From Faecalicatena orotica (GTDB lineage: Bacteria > Bacillota > Clostridia > Lachnospirales > Lachnospiraceae): 64,000 nucleotides of DNA. The position numbers and the translations under genes were made by a program. Below the pieces are notes generated by a model. The model was not told where the DNA came from, did no database searches, and worked only from the letters and a program-made list of their open reading frames with translations. The DNA lies in NCBI RefSeq assembly GCF_003149245.1, contig NZ_QGDL01000022.1, positions 1-64,000 of the forward strand. Direction: 5' to 3'. Positions 1 through 8,046 of the stretch are shown here, piece by piece (within the stretch, counting starts at the first letter, position 1; each line of letters begins with the position of its first letter).

Positions 1-93
1 AAAATGTTTGATGAAGAAGTGCTGAAAGCACTGCAGCTTCAGTACATAGCACCTGATGATGTGGTACTAAGCCCGAAGCTGCTTAAGCATTAA
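1..93 (+). CDS. C-terminal tail of an unidentified protein (partial)
   Basis: An open frame enters from the left edge and stops with TAA at 91-93, giving about 30 residues that end in SPKLLKH. Codon use resembles the neighbouring genes, and a stop followed by a structured non-coding stretch fits a real gene end. The tail holds no recognisable motif, so no function is assigned. It could equally be a chance frame, because its start is outside the window. Confidence 0.45.
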   Translation, partial: KMFDEEVLKALQLQYIAPDDVVLSPKLLKH

Positions 94-350
94 ACGATAA
101 AAATACAAGCCACCATATCCCGGACAACTTTCACATCATCATGTCCGACCTGTAGGAGTTAGTCTTGCAAGTCGATCTCCCAGAGGTCTGTTTGCTGTAC
201 CCGGTTTATGGAGTTTCTTATAAATTCATATTTATTTTAGCACGTAATGGCGCAAATGTGATGAAAAATTTCTTTAAATCAGTACGTTTTTTAATGGTAC
301 GTGGGATTTAGTCTTGCATACAGGGTTCAGTTTTGGAATTCACGGTACTT
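94..350 (+). promoter_or_regulatory. Structured leader upstream of the purine permease
   Basis: This gene-free stretch can form at least two stems: CGGACA (121-126) with TGTCCG (142-147), and a two-part stem GACCT/GGAG (147-158) with CTCC/AGGTC (177-188). An 11-nt word, TTAGTCTTGCA, occurs near 159-169 and again near 309-319. Purine transport genes are often under riboswitch control. However, the conserved core of the guanine/adenine riboswitch is not visible, and ykkC-type cores do not match either. It may be an untranslated leader of unknown class or the intergenic end of the upstream gene. Confidence 0.35.
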
Positions 351-1655
351 ATGAAACAGTGGGTGGAAAAACAATTTGAGTTTTCTAAGTTCCATACAAA
401 TGTAAAGACAGAACTTCTGGCAGGTATTACTACATTTGTCACGATGGCATATGTTCTGGCGACGGTGCCGAACATCCTTGGAGGTGCCGGGGCAGATAAA
501 CATGTGATGCTGACTGTCATGGTTCTGCTGATTGTTCTGACAAGCTGTGCGATGGCGTTATATACAAACCGCCCATTCGTTCTGGCACCGGGGCTTGGAA
601 GCGTCGGAATCGTAGCTTCGATGATCAGTAATGAAGGAATCCCGGCTGAGATCGCATCAGGAGTTATCTTCTGGAGCGGTGTATTATTTATACTGATTTC
701 TTTTCTCGGACTTCGGGAAGCTGTTGTAAAAGTAATTCCAGTCAGTCTGAAGCATGCAGTCAGTGCCGGAATCGGTTTATTTATTGCACTTCTGGGGGCA
801 AAGAGCAGTGGGCTTATTATAGCAAATGAGGCAAAGAATACACTTGGATTTGGTGATCTGAAATCACCTGCAGTTATAGTGACCGTGATTGGTTTCGTGA
901 TATTACTTATTATGAAGGTTATGAATGTTCCGGGCGGAATGATTCTTACCATTCTTTTGACAACACTGGCTGGAATTCCATTTGGTGTGACAAAAATGCC
1001 GGAGCAGATTTTCTCCATGCCGGCTAATATCGTACCGCAGTTTTTAAAGGTAGATTTCATTGGAGCATTAAATTTTGCATACATTCCATTTTTGATCGCA
1101 CTGTTTGTGCCTGATTTCTTCTCAACCTTTGGTACTGTGCTGGGAGTCGGTGCCAAAGCGGGATATCTGGATGAAAACGGAAATCTTCCCGGGATTGACA
1201 AATGTTTTAAAGTAGATGCAGTTTCTACAAGCTTTGGTGCGCTGTTCGGGATGCCAAGCATGACGACCTACCTTGAGTCTTCCGCAGGAGTAGAGGCTGG
1301 CGGAAAGACAGGCCTTACTGCGGTATTTACGAGTATATGCTTCCTGCTTGCATTATTTTTCGCACCGCTTGCACTGGTGATCCCTTCCGCAGCGACGGCA
1401 CCGGTATTGATTTTTATCGGAATCAATATGTTAAGCGGTATGAAAAATGTAAACTACAATGATATCACAGAATATATCCCGGCATTTATCTGTGTAACAT
1501 TTACGATTTTCGCAAACAACATCGCAAACGGAATCTGTGTGGCGCTTCCTGCATACCTGATTATGAAAATCGCAGCAGGCAAAATCAAAGAGATTTCACC
1601 GGTGATGTATATTCTTGTTGCCGTCTGTGCACTTTACTTTTTTACGATTGTTTAA
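351..1655 (+). CDS. NCS2-family purine permease (AzgA/PbuG type)
   Basis: This is a 434-residue polytopic membrane protein that probably imports adenine, hypoxanthine or guanine by proton symport. The N-terminal block AGITTFVTMAYVLATVPNIL and the internal block around DFFSTFGTVLGVGAKAG are the family signatures of the AzgA/PbuG branch of NCS2. More than ten hydrophobic segments are visible. ATG at 351 is preferred because the family begins a short distance before this block. An in-frame TTG at 333 has a comparable weak Shine-Dalgarno, so the start is not certain. Only 9 nt separate it from adenine deaminase, so the pair forms an adenine uptake-and-deamination operon. The exact base preference cannot be read from sequence. 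Confidence 0.9.
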   Translation: MKQWVEKQFEFSKFHTNVKTELLAGITTFVTMAYVLATVPNILGGAGADKHVMLTVMVLLIVLTSCAMALYTNRPFVLAPGLGSVGIVASMISNEGIPAEIASGVIFWSGVLFILISFLGLREAVVKVIPVSLKHAVSAGIGLFIALLGAKSSGLIIANEAKNTLGFGDLKSPAVIVTVIGFVILLIMKVMNVPGGMILTILLTTLAGIPFGVTKMPEQIFSMPANIVPQFLKVDFIGALNFAYIPFLIALFVPDFFSTFGTVLGVGAKAGYLDENGNLPGIDKCFKVDAVSTSFGALFGMPSMTTYLESSAGVEAGGKTGLTAVFTSICFLLALFFAPLALVIPSAATAPVLIFIGINMLSGMKNVNYNDITEYIPAFICVTFTIFANNIANGICVALPAYLIMKIAAGKIKEISPVMYILVAVCALYFFTIV

Positions 1656-1664
1656 TGGAGGCCC

Positions 1665-3380
1665 ATGATGGAAAAAGCAGATCTTTGGATTCGAAATGCA
1701 AAGGTATACAATTCATACAGGAAAGAATTTTTTGAGGCGGATGTCTCTGTAAAGGACGGGAAATTCTTCTATATCGACCGTGAAAAGTCTACAGAGTTTG
1801 ATGCCGTAAAGGAAATTGACGCGGATGGTAAATATATGATTCCCGGGATGATTGACATTCATATGCATATCGAGAGCTCAATGATGACTCCGGGGCCGTT
1901 TGGAAGATATATGGCTTCCTGCGGCGTGACAACAATCGTGTCGGAACCCCATGAGATGGCAAATGTACGTGGAATCCGCGGGGTACATGAGATGATCTGT
2001 GCCGCAGAGGAGGCGCCGATTGATATCTATTATGGTATTCCAAGCAGTGTACCGTCTACAAGCTCCAGACTTGAGACGACAGGCGGCGTCATAGACTGCG
2101 AGGCAATGAAATGTCTGTTGAAAGAAAAGGACGTAGTCTGTGTCGGTGAGATCATGAATTACCGCAAAATAATAGAAGAGGGCAACCAACTGGAGATTAC
2201 GAAATTTCTTGAATACCTCAGGGAAGAAAAGCCGGGATATGTGGTCGAAGGGCACTGTCCTTCGCTGACCGGTCTTGAACTTGCGAAATTTTTATATCTG
2301 GGAATTGACGGAGACCACACAGAACACACTCTGGAAGAAGTCAGACAGCGGATTGAAAATGGAATGTTCTTCGAGATTCAGGAGAAAATGCTCAAGCCTG
2401 AAATTCTGGATTACATTGTTTCTAATAATCTCTATGAGCATGTGAGTTTTGTGACCGATGACACGATGGCCGATGCACTCTATGAAAAAGGGCATCTGAA
2501 TAAGGTCGCAGAACAGGCCGTTCGCATGGGATTTCCCGTGGAACAGGCCATTTATTGCGCTACATTTACCCCTGCCAGAAGAATGCAGTTTTATGACAGG
2601 GGGAGTATTGCACCCGGAAAACTTGCAGATTTCCAGCTGCTTGAAAATCTGGAGGTGATGGAGCCATCTCTTGTCTATAAATGTGGAGTAGAGATCTATC
2701 ACAGGAATTCTGCGGAGGAACCGAAAAGTTCTTATGAATTTCCTGAGGACTTTTATCACAGTGTCTGCCTGCCAGAGATTACGAAAAATAATTTTCAAAT
2801 TCCGGCAAATGGTAAGAAAGCGCTTGTGCGTGCCATCTGTGTTCAGGAATCATGCACACAGACAAAGGAAGTACAGATTGAAATGCCTGTCAAAGACGGA
2901 TATCTTCACTGGCAGGAGAGCGGCTGTATGCTGGCAATGGTCATTGAACGCTATGGGAAGAATGGAAATATCGGTTATGGTTTCCTGACCGGAGACTGCT
3001 GCAGGGCAGGGACAGTTGCAACAACTTACTACCATGATCATCATAATCTTCTCGTTGCAGGGCATAAACCAGAGGATATGTTACTGGCAGTTCAAAGGCT
3101 TGAAAAGCTTCAGGGAGGTTTCCTTGTTGTTAATGAAGGAGAAATTCTGGCAGAACTGGCACTTCCGGTCTGTGGGATTCTAAATGAAGGTTCTGTGGAA
3201 AACATTGGAAGGGCCGTAAAGAAAATCCGGGGTAAAATGAACAGTCTCGGGTATAAACACCTGAATCCGATCATGTCATTTGGAACACTGGGACTTCCGG
3301 TGAGCCCGGCGCTGAAACTGACAGACAGAGGATTAATTGATGTAAAAGCAGGTGAGATCGTTCCGCTGTTTGTTAAATAA
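1665..3380 (+). CDS. ade: Adenine deaminase
   Basis: This cytosolic metal-dependent enzyme converts adenine to hypoxanthine and ammonia. The 571-residue length is typical of the Ade/AdeC branch of amidohydrolases. The metal-binding HMH lies at about residues 66-68 inside DIHMHIESSM, followed by SEPHEMANV and a later FVTDDTMAD motif that are characteristic of AdeC. The C-terminal part has the family's second domain (GFLTGDCCRAGTVATTYYHD). Two adjacent ATG codons (1665 and 1668) follow GGAGG; the first is used here. Its position directly behind a purine permease supports adenine as substrate and a salvage role. Confidence 0.95.
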   Translation: MMEKADLWIRNAKVYNSYRKEFFEADVSVKDGKFFYIDREKSTEFDAVKEIDADGKYMIPGMIDIHMHIESSMMTPGPFGRYMASCGVTTIVSEPHEMANVRGIRGVHEMICAAEEAPIDIYYGIPSSVPSTSSRLETTGGVIDCEAMKCLLKEKDVVCVGEIMNYRKIIEEGNQLEITKFLEYLREEKPGYVVEGHCPSLTGLELAKFLYLGIDGDHTEHTLEEVRQRIENGMFFEIQEKMLKPEILDYIVSNNLYEHVSFVTDDTMADALYEKGHLNKVAEQAVRMGFPVEQAIYCATFTPARRMQFYDRGSIAPGKLADFQLLENLEVMEPSLVYKCGVEIYHRNSAEEPKSSYEFPEDFYHSVCLPEITKNNFQIPANGKKALVRAICVQESCTQTKEVQIEMPVKDGYLHWQESGCMLAMVIERYGKNGNIGYGFLTGDCCRAGTVATTYYHDHHNLLVAGHKPEDMLLAVQRLEKLQGGFLVVNEGEILAELALPVCGILNEGSVENIGRAVKKIRGKMNSLGYKHLNPIMSFGTLGLPVSPALKLTDRGLIDVKAGEIVPLFVK

Positions 3381-3424
3381 TTTATCTGGCGCAAAGTATA
3401 CAGTGTATCTTTGAGCGTAAGCAT

Positions 3425-3483
3425 AATAACAGGCATTGCCGATGATATTTTTGGGAAGAAGACATCTGGCAATGCCTGTTATT
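3425..3483 (+). repeat. Long perfect hairpin downstream of ade
   Basis: A 16-bp perfect inverted repeat, AATAACAGGCATTGCC at 3425-3440 and its complement at 3468-3483, encloses 27 nt. GATG/CATC inside the loop can lengthen the stem to about 20 bp. It sits 45 nt after the ade stop, where a terminator is expected, but no clear T-run follows on the plus strand. It may terminate or stabilise the ade transcript, or be a short mobile repeat. Confidence 0.6.
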
Positions 3484-3575
3484 TAGTTGTATTTCTAATC
3501 CCCGATATGATAAAATAATATTAATATCCTCAGGAAATCCAGCAGTAAAAACAATACCGGAAAAGGAGGGATTAT

Positions 3576-3623
3576 ATGAAAAACACCCCGAAAAAACGTC
3601 AGTCAACAACAGAAAATTATTGA
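3576..3623 (+). CDS. 15-residue micro-ORF, possible leader peptide
   Basis: ATG at 3576 follows AAAAGGAGGG at a spacing of 5 nt, one of the best ribosome binding sites in the window. The frame encodes MKNTPKKRQSTTENY and stops at 3623. A strong intrinsic terminator begins 5 nt after the stop. The arrangement suggests either a tiny basic protein with its own terminator or a leader peptide whose translation affects that terminator and the small gene behind it. No homologue is recognised. Confidence 0.4.
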   Translation: MKNTPKKRQSTTENY

Positions 3624-3627
3624 CCCT

Positions 3628-3662
3628 AGCAATTGGAAAAATTATCCAGTTGCTTTTTTTAT
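3628..3662 (+). terminator. Intrinsic terminator or attenuator after the micro-ORF
   Basis: AGCAATTGGA (3628-3637) pairs with TCCAGTTGCT (3645-3654), allowing one G-U pair, and is followed by an uninterrupted T-run (3655-3660). The 7-nt loop is AAAATTA. It lies between the micro-ORF and the next gene, so it could act as an attenuator. Confidence 0.8.
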
Positions 3663-3682
3663 TCTATGAAAGGAGCGAAAGT

Positions 3683-3874
3683 ATGGATATTAATTATGAA
3701 TTAGAACAGGAATTTATTATAGTGTACATAAAGAAGGGAGAGATGCACATCCGGTCTTTATCTGACGGGGCATTTCAAATCGCATATCGTACACTGAAAG
3801 AAAACAAAAAAGTTAAGATACTGGAGGTATTCCGCAGACTGGGAACTGATGACCTGAAGACAATTTGCGAATAG
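3683..3874 (+). CDS. Small protein of unknown function (63 aa)
   Basis: ATG at 3683 follows AAAGGAGCG at a good distance. The frame also extends upstream through the terminator to a TTG, but that part is not credible as protein. The product starts MDINYELEQEFIIVYIKKGE, is charged and soluble, and has predicted alternating strands followed by a helix. No family is recognised. It is the last gene before the potassium operon. Its ribosome binding site and codon use support it being real, but whether it is functionally linked to either side is unknown. Confidence 0.6.
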   Translation: MDINYELEQEFIIVYIKKGEMHIRSLSDGAFQIAYRTLKENKKVKILEVFRRLGTDDLKTICE

Positions 3875-4000
3875 AGGCAAATGCAGCAGTTTTATGGAAA
3901 ATTCTGGTCTAAACACAATCTTAATGTTTCACTGCCTAATTTTATCACCGCCTTAATGCAAAAAAGATTATGATAATAATAAGAAAAGAAGGTGATGAAT

Positions 4001-4468
4001 ATGTTAACGAATTTAATTTTAGGGATTATAGTAACAGCCGGAGCTCTGTATGGCCTTTATCTGATGAAAGGGATTGACCGCTTTATCGATGATGAGAAAG
4101 AGCTTCAGAAGAAGGCAAAGAAGAAACAATACGCAGTGATCTTTGGAAAAAGCAAGGAAATGGAGCAGGTTGCATCCTGGTTTGAGAAGGCCGGTATTGA
4201 GCCGGTATTTCTGGAATCTGTCTATATTGACAGGGCATGGCAGCATGTAGAGTATCTGGCAGCGGTATCAGACTCCGATATTGATAACCTTTCAGCCTGC
4301 AATTTATTCCGGAAAATGTATCCGGGGGCGCAGATTTTCAGCCTGTGCAATGAGAAAATGAATATGAGGCTGTACCGTCAGTCACACGTCCAGATATTTA
4401 CAGAAAAAGAAGAACTGCTGCAGCGGCTGGAATTGCTGATTATGGAAAACGAGGTCGGTGCGGCATGA
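4001..4468 (+). CDS. Membrane-anchored protein, candidate potassium-channel accessory
   Basis: The product has about 155 residues. It has one N-terminal transmembrane segment (LILGIIVTAGALYGLYLM), then a basic linker, then a soluble domain that begins QYAVIFGKSKEMEQVASWF. This looks like the strand-turn-helix opening of a Rossmann/TrkA_N fold, but without the GxGxxG dinucleotide motif. The stop overlaps the next start by 4 nt (ATGA), so translation is coupled to the channel gene. ATG at 4001 sits 6 nt after AAGGTG; GTG 3992 and ATG 3995 are alternatives. A role in assembly or sensing for the Ktr channel is inference from position only. Confidence 0.7.
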   Translation: MLTNLILGIIVTAGALYGLYLMKGIDRFIDDEKELQKKAKKKQYAVIFGKSKEMEQVASWFEKAGIEPVFLESVYIDRAWQHVEYLAAVSDSDIDNLSACNLFRKMYPGAQIFSLCNEKMNMRLYRQSHVQIFTEKEELLQRLELLIMENEVGAA

Positions 4469-5805
4469 AACTTTTTACAAAACGCTTAACGCAGACACAG
4501 ATGATTGTATTGGGGTACTGTCTTATTATATTCATTGGAGCAGGGCTTTTGATGCTCCCGGTCTCCACAAGGGACGGTGTGGCGACTCCGGCTGTGGATG
4601 CACTGTTCACTTCAACTTCTGCAGCATGTGTAACAGGCCTTGTGATTGCGGACACATTCCAGTACTGGTCCCTATTTGGACAAAGCGTGATACTGGTGAT
4701 CATCCAGCTTGGGGGACTTGGATTCATGACGATAGGCGTCTGCTTTGCCATCTTACTCAGGAGAAAGATAGGCCTGTGGACCAGAGGGACGCTTCAGGAG
4801 AGTGTGAATATTATGCAGGTCGGCGGCATCGTCAGACTGGCTAAGAAAATCATTATTGGTACAGTTTTCTTCGAAGGTCTCGGGGCGCTGATACTTGCGA
4901 TTCGTTTCTGTGAGACAATGAGTCTGGGAAAAGCAGTATATTTTGGCATTTTTCATGCAATCTCGGCCTTTTGCAATGCCGGTTTTGACCTGATGGGCGG
5001 ACACGGGGCTTATTCCTCTTTTACACCATATTATAATGACTGGGTCGTGAATCTCGTCATTATGGGCCTGATTGTGATAGGGGGGATAGGTTTCTTTGTG
5101 TGGAATGATATTTCCATATATAAAGTGTCCTTTAGGAGATACAGCCTTCATACGAAAATTGTATTAATATCTACGTTTATACTTATTTTTGGAGGGGCAG
5201 CACTTCTCTTTTTCTTTGAACGGAATAACACGATTGCAGGAATGCCCTTTGATGATAAAATACTATGTTCTCTGTTTGGATCCGTTACTGCAAGGACCGC
5301 CGGATTTAATACTGTGGATACGGCAGCGCTGACTGACAGCAGCAAGATTCTGACCTCCATTCTCATGTTTATAGGAGGGAGCCCGGGATCTACGGCGGGA
5401 GGGATTAAGACAACAACTTTCGTGGTACTTCTGATTTATGTCCACGCTAATCTGAGGAAAGAGATGCATTGTAAGATTTTCGGGAGAAGGCTGGATGAGG
5501 GGTCTATCAGAAAGGCCAGTGCAGTTTTATGTATTAATTTATTTTCCGTAATCCTGGCAGTGCTCGTAATCGTTACGGTGCAGCCGGTTGCAATTACTGA
5601 TGCAGCGTTTGAAGTGATTTCCGCAATCGGGACGGTGGGGATGTCAACAGGGATTACAAGAGATATGGAAACTATTTCGAAGATTGTACTGATATTCCTT
5701 ATGTATTGTGGAAGAATCGGCAGTATGACATTCGCCCTTTCCCTGCGCGGGCATAAGGTAGAACCGCCGGTGAAATTGCCTGTGGAACAGATTATGATAG
5801 GTTGA
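4465..5805 (+). CDS. KtrB/TrkH-family potassium uptake channel
   Basis: This is a 446-residue membrane subunit of a Ktr-type K+ transporter. The four pore-loop repeats are visible: TSTSAACVTGL, AFCNAGFDLMGG, ARTAGFNTVD and AIGTVGMSTGI, each with the central glycine of the selectivity filter. The membrane gate region GGSPGSTAGGIKTTT is also present. The length and single-RCK partner downstream fit KtrB rather than the longer TrkH. The gene overlaps the accessory gene upstream and lies 16 nt before the gating subunit. The sensor kinase and regulator that follow suggest control by potassium limitation or turgor. Confidence 0.93.
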   Translation: MKLFTKRLTQTQMIVLGYCLIIFIGAGLLMLPVSTRDGVATPAVDALFTSTSAACVTGLVIADTFQYWSLFGQSVILVIIQLGGLGFMTIGVCFAILLRRKIGLWTRGTLQESVNIMQVGGIVRLAKKIIIGTVFFEGLGALILAIRFCETMSLGKAVYFGIFHAISAFCNAGFDLMGGHGAYSSFTPYYNDWVVNLVIMGLIVIGGIGFFVWNDISIYKVSFRRYSLHTKIVLISTFILIFGGAALLFFFERNNTIAGMPFDDKILCSLFGSVTARTAGFNTVDTAALTDSSKILTSILMFIGGSPGSTAGGIKTTTFVVLLIYVHANLRKEMHCKIFGRRLDEGSIRKASAVLCINLFSVILAVLVIVTVQPVAITDAAFEVISAIGTVGMSTGITRDMETISKIVLIFLMYCGRIGSMTFALSLRGHKVEPPVKLPVEQIMIG

Positions 5806-5821
5806 TTGGAGGAGTTAGAAT

Positions 5822-6475
5822 ATGAAATCAGTATTAATTATAGGCCTTGGCAGACTGGGACACCATCTATGTATTAATATGTCACAGCTGGGAAATGAGG
5901 TTATGATTGTTGACAAGGACGAGGAGTGTATGCAGGACTTGCTTCCGTATGCCACGATGGCGAAGGTGGGAGACTGTACAAATGAAGATGTGCTGAAAAG
6001 TCTCGGTATAGGAAACTTTGATATTTGCTTTGTATGCATCGGCTCCAATTTCCAGAGCAGTCTGGAGATTACAAGTCTCATTAAGGAAATGGGGGCGAAC
6101 TATGTTGTGAGCAAGGCAAACAGAGACATCCACGCAAAATTCCTTTTAAGAAACGGTGCGGATGAAGTCATCTACCCGGACCGGGATATCGCGGAACGTC
6201 TGGCTGTCAGGCATAGCGCAAACCATGTGTTTGACTATATTGAACTGACCGAGGGGTATTCCATTTTTGAAATACCACCGATGAAGGAATGGATCGGAAA
6301 GAGTATCCGCCAGCTTGCAATACGGTCTAAATACCATGTAAGTATTCTTGGGATTAAGACAAACGGACATCTGCAGCTTTTGCCGCAGGCAGACAGGCTT
6401 CTTACTGCAGAAGACCATCTGATGGTCGTTGGACTGAAAAAGGATATTGACCGGATATTGGCAAACATCCATTAA
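5822..6475 (+). CDS. KtrA-like RCK gating subunit
   Basis: This is a 217-residue cytosolic ring subunit that binds nucleotide and gates the KtrB channel. The Rossmann motif GLGRLGHHLC near residue 8 and the acidic IVDKDEEC at the end of strand 2 mark the RCK_N domain. A C-terminal RCK_C domain covers about residues 135-217 (SIFEIPPMKEWIGKSIRQL). A single RCK_N/RCK_C pair is the KtrA arrangement, unlike the duplicated TrkA at 54985-56343. Start ATG follows GGAGG. Confidence 0.92.
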   Translation: MKSVLIIGLGRLGHHLCINMSQLGNEVMIVDKDEECMQDLLPYATMAKVGDCTNEDVLKSLGIGNFDICFVCIGSNFQSSLEITSLIKEMGANYVVSKANRDIHAKFLLRNGADEVIYPDRDIAERLAVRHSANHVFDYIELTEGYSIFEIPPMKEWIGKSIRQLAIRSKYHVSILGIKTNGHLQLLPQADRLLTAEDHLMVVGLKKDIDRILANIH

Positions 6476-6528
6476 GGTGTTATGATAAAAAATAAATACA
6501 GGCAGGTGGAAAGGAGAGCACACAGCAT

Positions 6529-7965
6529 ATGAAGAGTGCAGCAGGGGTTATAAAGAGCATTGCAAAGAACAGAAGAGTAAATTATGCTTTGAGGACAATA
6601 CTCATTGTGCTTTCTGCCAGCATGTTCTGCCTGATCCTGAACAGGGCAGGAGTTGCGAAAGAAAACTGTCTGATGGTATTCATGGTCGGTGTGCTCCTGA
6701 TCAGTGTTTTCACACGGGGATATGAATATGGGATCATAGGGGCCATCGTCAGTGTCATGATGTTCAATTACTTTTTTACCGTTCCCGTGCATACATTTGC
6801 CATCATGAACCCGAATGATGTGGCACTGATGGGCTTTTTCCTATTGGCGGCCTGTATCTCTTCCAGCCTGACCGTACGGTTTCAGAAGCAGCTGCTGATT
6901 GCACAGAACAGTGAGGAGACGGCACTCAGGCTTTATGAAATGTCAGAAAAGTTTATCAATGTGACAGGCAAGGAGAATATCATACAGCTGGGGATCCGGT
7001 ATATCTATGAGCATACCGGATACGATTGCATTGTTGAACTGGAAGGGGAGACAATCGGGGCCGGGGCGGCCAAAGAGTATATCTCTAAGGATTACCTGAT
7101 GTTTCCGATCATAGGTATGGTAAGGCAGCTGGGAACATTAAAAGTATTTAACCACAATCAGGGACTGGCGGCGGAGGCAGAAATGCTTGTGAAGACGGCG
7201 GCCAATCAGATTGGTATCGCGCTGGACAGGGAACTGATCTATGCAGAACAGGAACAGACCAAGGTGGAAGTGGAACGGGAGCACATGAAAAGCGGCATGC
7301 TCAGGAGCATTTCTCACGACTTCAGGACACCGCTTACAGGAATCATGGGTGACTGCAGCCTGATTCTGGAGAACCACTCTATGGATCAGGATGCAAAGGA
7401 CGGGCTGGTCAGGGATGTTATGGAACAGGCGATGTGGCTGATGAAGATGATGGAAAATATTCTGAGCATGACAAAGATCGAGAGCGGGCAGCAGTTTATT
7501 GAAAAACGTACGGAAGTGGTGGATGATATTGTATATGAGGCTGAGAAGCATGTGATCGGCCTGAAGAAACGGCGTAATTTCCGCATCACACTGCCGGACA
7601 GGGTTGTTGTTGCCGAAATGGACAATAAAATGATTATACAGGTTCTCGTGAATCTTCTTGATAATGCCATGAAGCATACGGAGGATGCCGGATATATCGG
7701 ACTCAATGTGTTTTACCGCAGCAGCCGTGTTTATTTTGTGGTAGAGGATGACGGTGACGGGATAAAAGAAGGGATGACGGAAAAGATATTTGACGAATTT
7801 GTCTCCCTGTCAGATAAGAGTACTGACCAGAAGCGGGGGATTGGACTGGGACTTGCAATCTGCAGGGAAGTCGTGAAGGCCCACGACGGTGAAATCTGGG
7901 CTGAAAACCGGGCCGAAGGCGGCGCAAGATTCACCTTCTGGCTGAAAGCCGGGCTTGCAGATTAA
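6529..7965 (+). CDS. KdpD-type sensor histidine kinase without the N-terminal KdpD domain
   Basis: A 478-residue membrane kinase. Four closely spaced hydrophobic segments (about residues 20-110, DUF4118 type) are followed by a GAF-like region. The dimerisation box has the phospho-acceptor histidine in SISHDFRTPLTGI, and the HATPase has an N box (LDNAMKH), G1 (EDDGDGI) and G2 (RGIGLGLAI). Classical KdpD has a long N-terminal KdpD/Usp cytosolic part, absent here although the start has an upstream AAGGAGA. It follows the Ktr genes and precedes a KdpE-like regulator. Potassium or ionic-strength sensing is inferred from family and context. Confidence 0.88.
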   Translation: MKSAAGVIKSIAKNRRVNYALRTILIVLSASMFCLILNRAGVAKENCLMVFMVGVLLISVFTRGYEYGIIGAIVSVMMFNYFFTVPVHTFAIMNPNDVALMGFFLLAACISSSLTVRFQKQLLIAQNSEETALRLYEMSEKFINVTGKENIIQLGIRYIYEHTGYDCIVELEGETIGAGAAKEYISKDYLMFPIIGMVRQLGTLKVFNHNQGLAAEAEMLVKTAANQIGIALDRELIYAEQEQTKVEVEREHMKSGMLRSISHDFRTPLTGIMGDCSLILENHSMDQDAKDGLVRDVMEQAMWLMKMMENILSMTKIESGQQFIEKRTEVVDDIVYEAEKHVIGLKKRRNFRITLPDRVVVAEMDNKMIIQVLVNLLDNAMKHTEDAGYIGLNVFYRSSRVYFVVEDDGDGIKEGMTEKIFDEFVSLSDKSTDQKRGIGLGLAICREVVKAHDGEIWAENRAEGGARFTFWLKAGLAD

Positions 7966-7976
7966 ATGTTACTGTT

Positions 7977-8006
7977 CAGACCGTGCCATACACTCCGGCG
8001 GCTGGA
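7977..8006. repeat. Short dispersed repeat copy A
   Basis: The word CAGACCGTGCC followed by CACTCCGGCGGCTGGA, between the kinase and regulator genes, resembles 18877-18902 (CAGACCATGCC ... CACCCTGCTGGA). CTCC and GGAG inside this copy can form a small hairpin. It may be a worn copy of an intergenic repeat or a coincidence. Confidence 0.3.
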
Positions 8007-8046
8007 GAAGATGGCCTTATGACATAATGGATAACAGGTGGTAGTG

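Noticed and set aside
94-350. Guanine/adenine riboswitch upstream of the permease
   Set aside because: The conserved core and the two loop-loop contacts of the purine riboswitch are not present on the plus strand.
308-1261. Long minus-strand open frame opposite the purine permease
   Set aside because: It is antisense to a clear NCS2 membrane protein, lacks a ribosome binding site and its composition is that expected for a reverse frame.
4458-4844. 128-residue plus-strand frame over the start of the KtrB gene
   Set aside because: The KtrB frame has family motifs, and this one is a shifted frame with no start signal.
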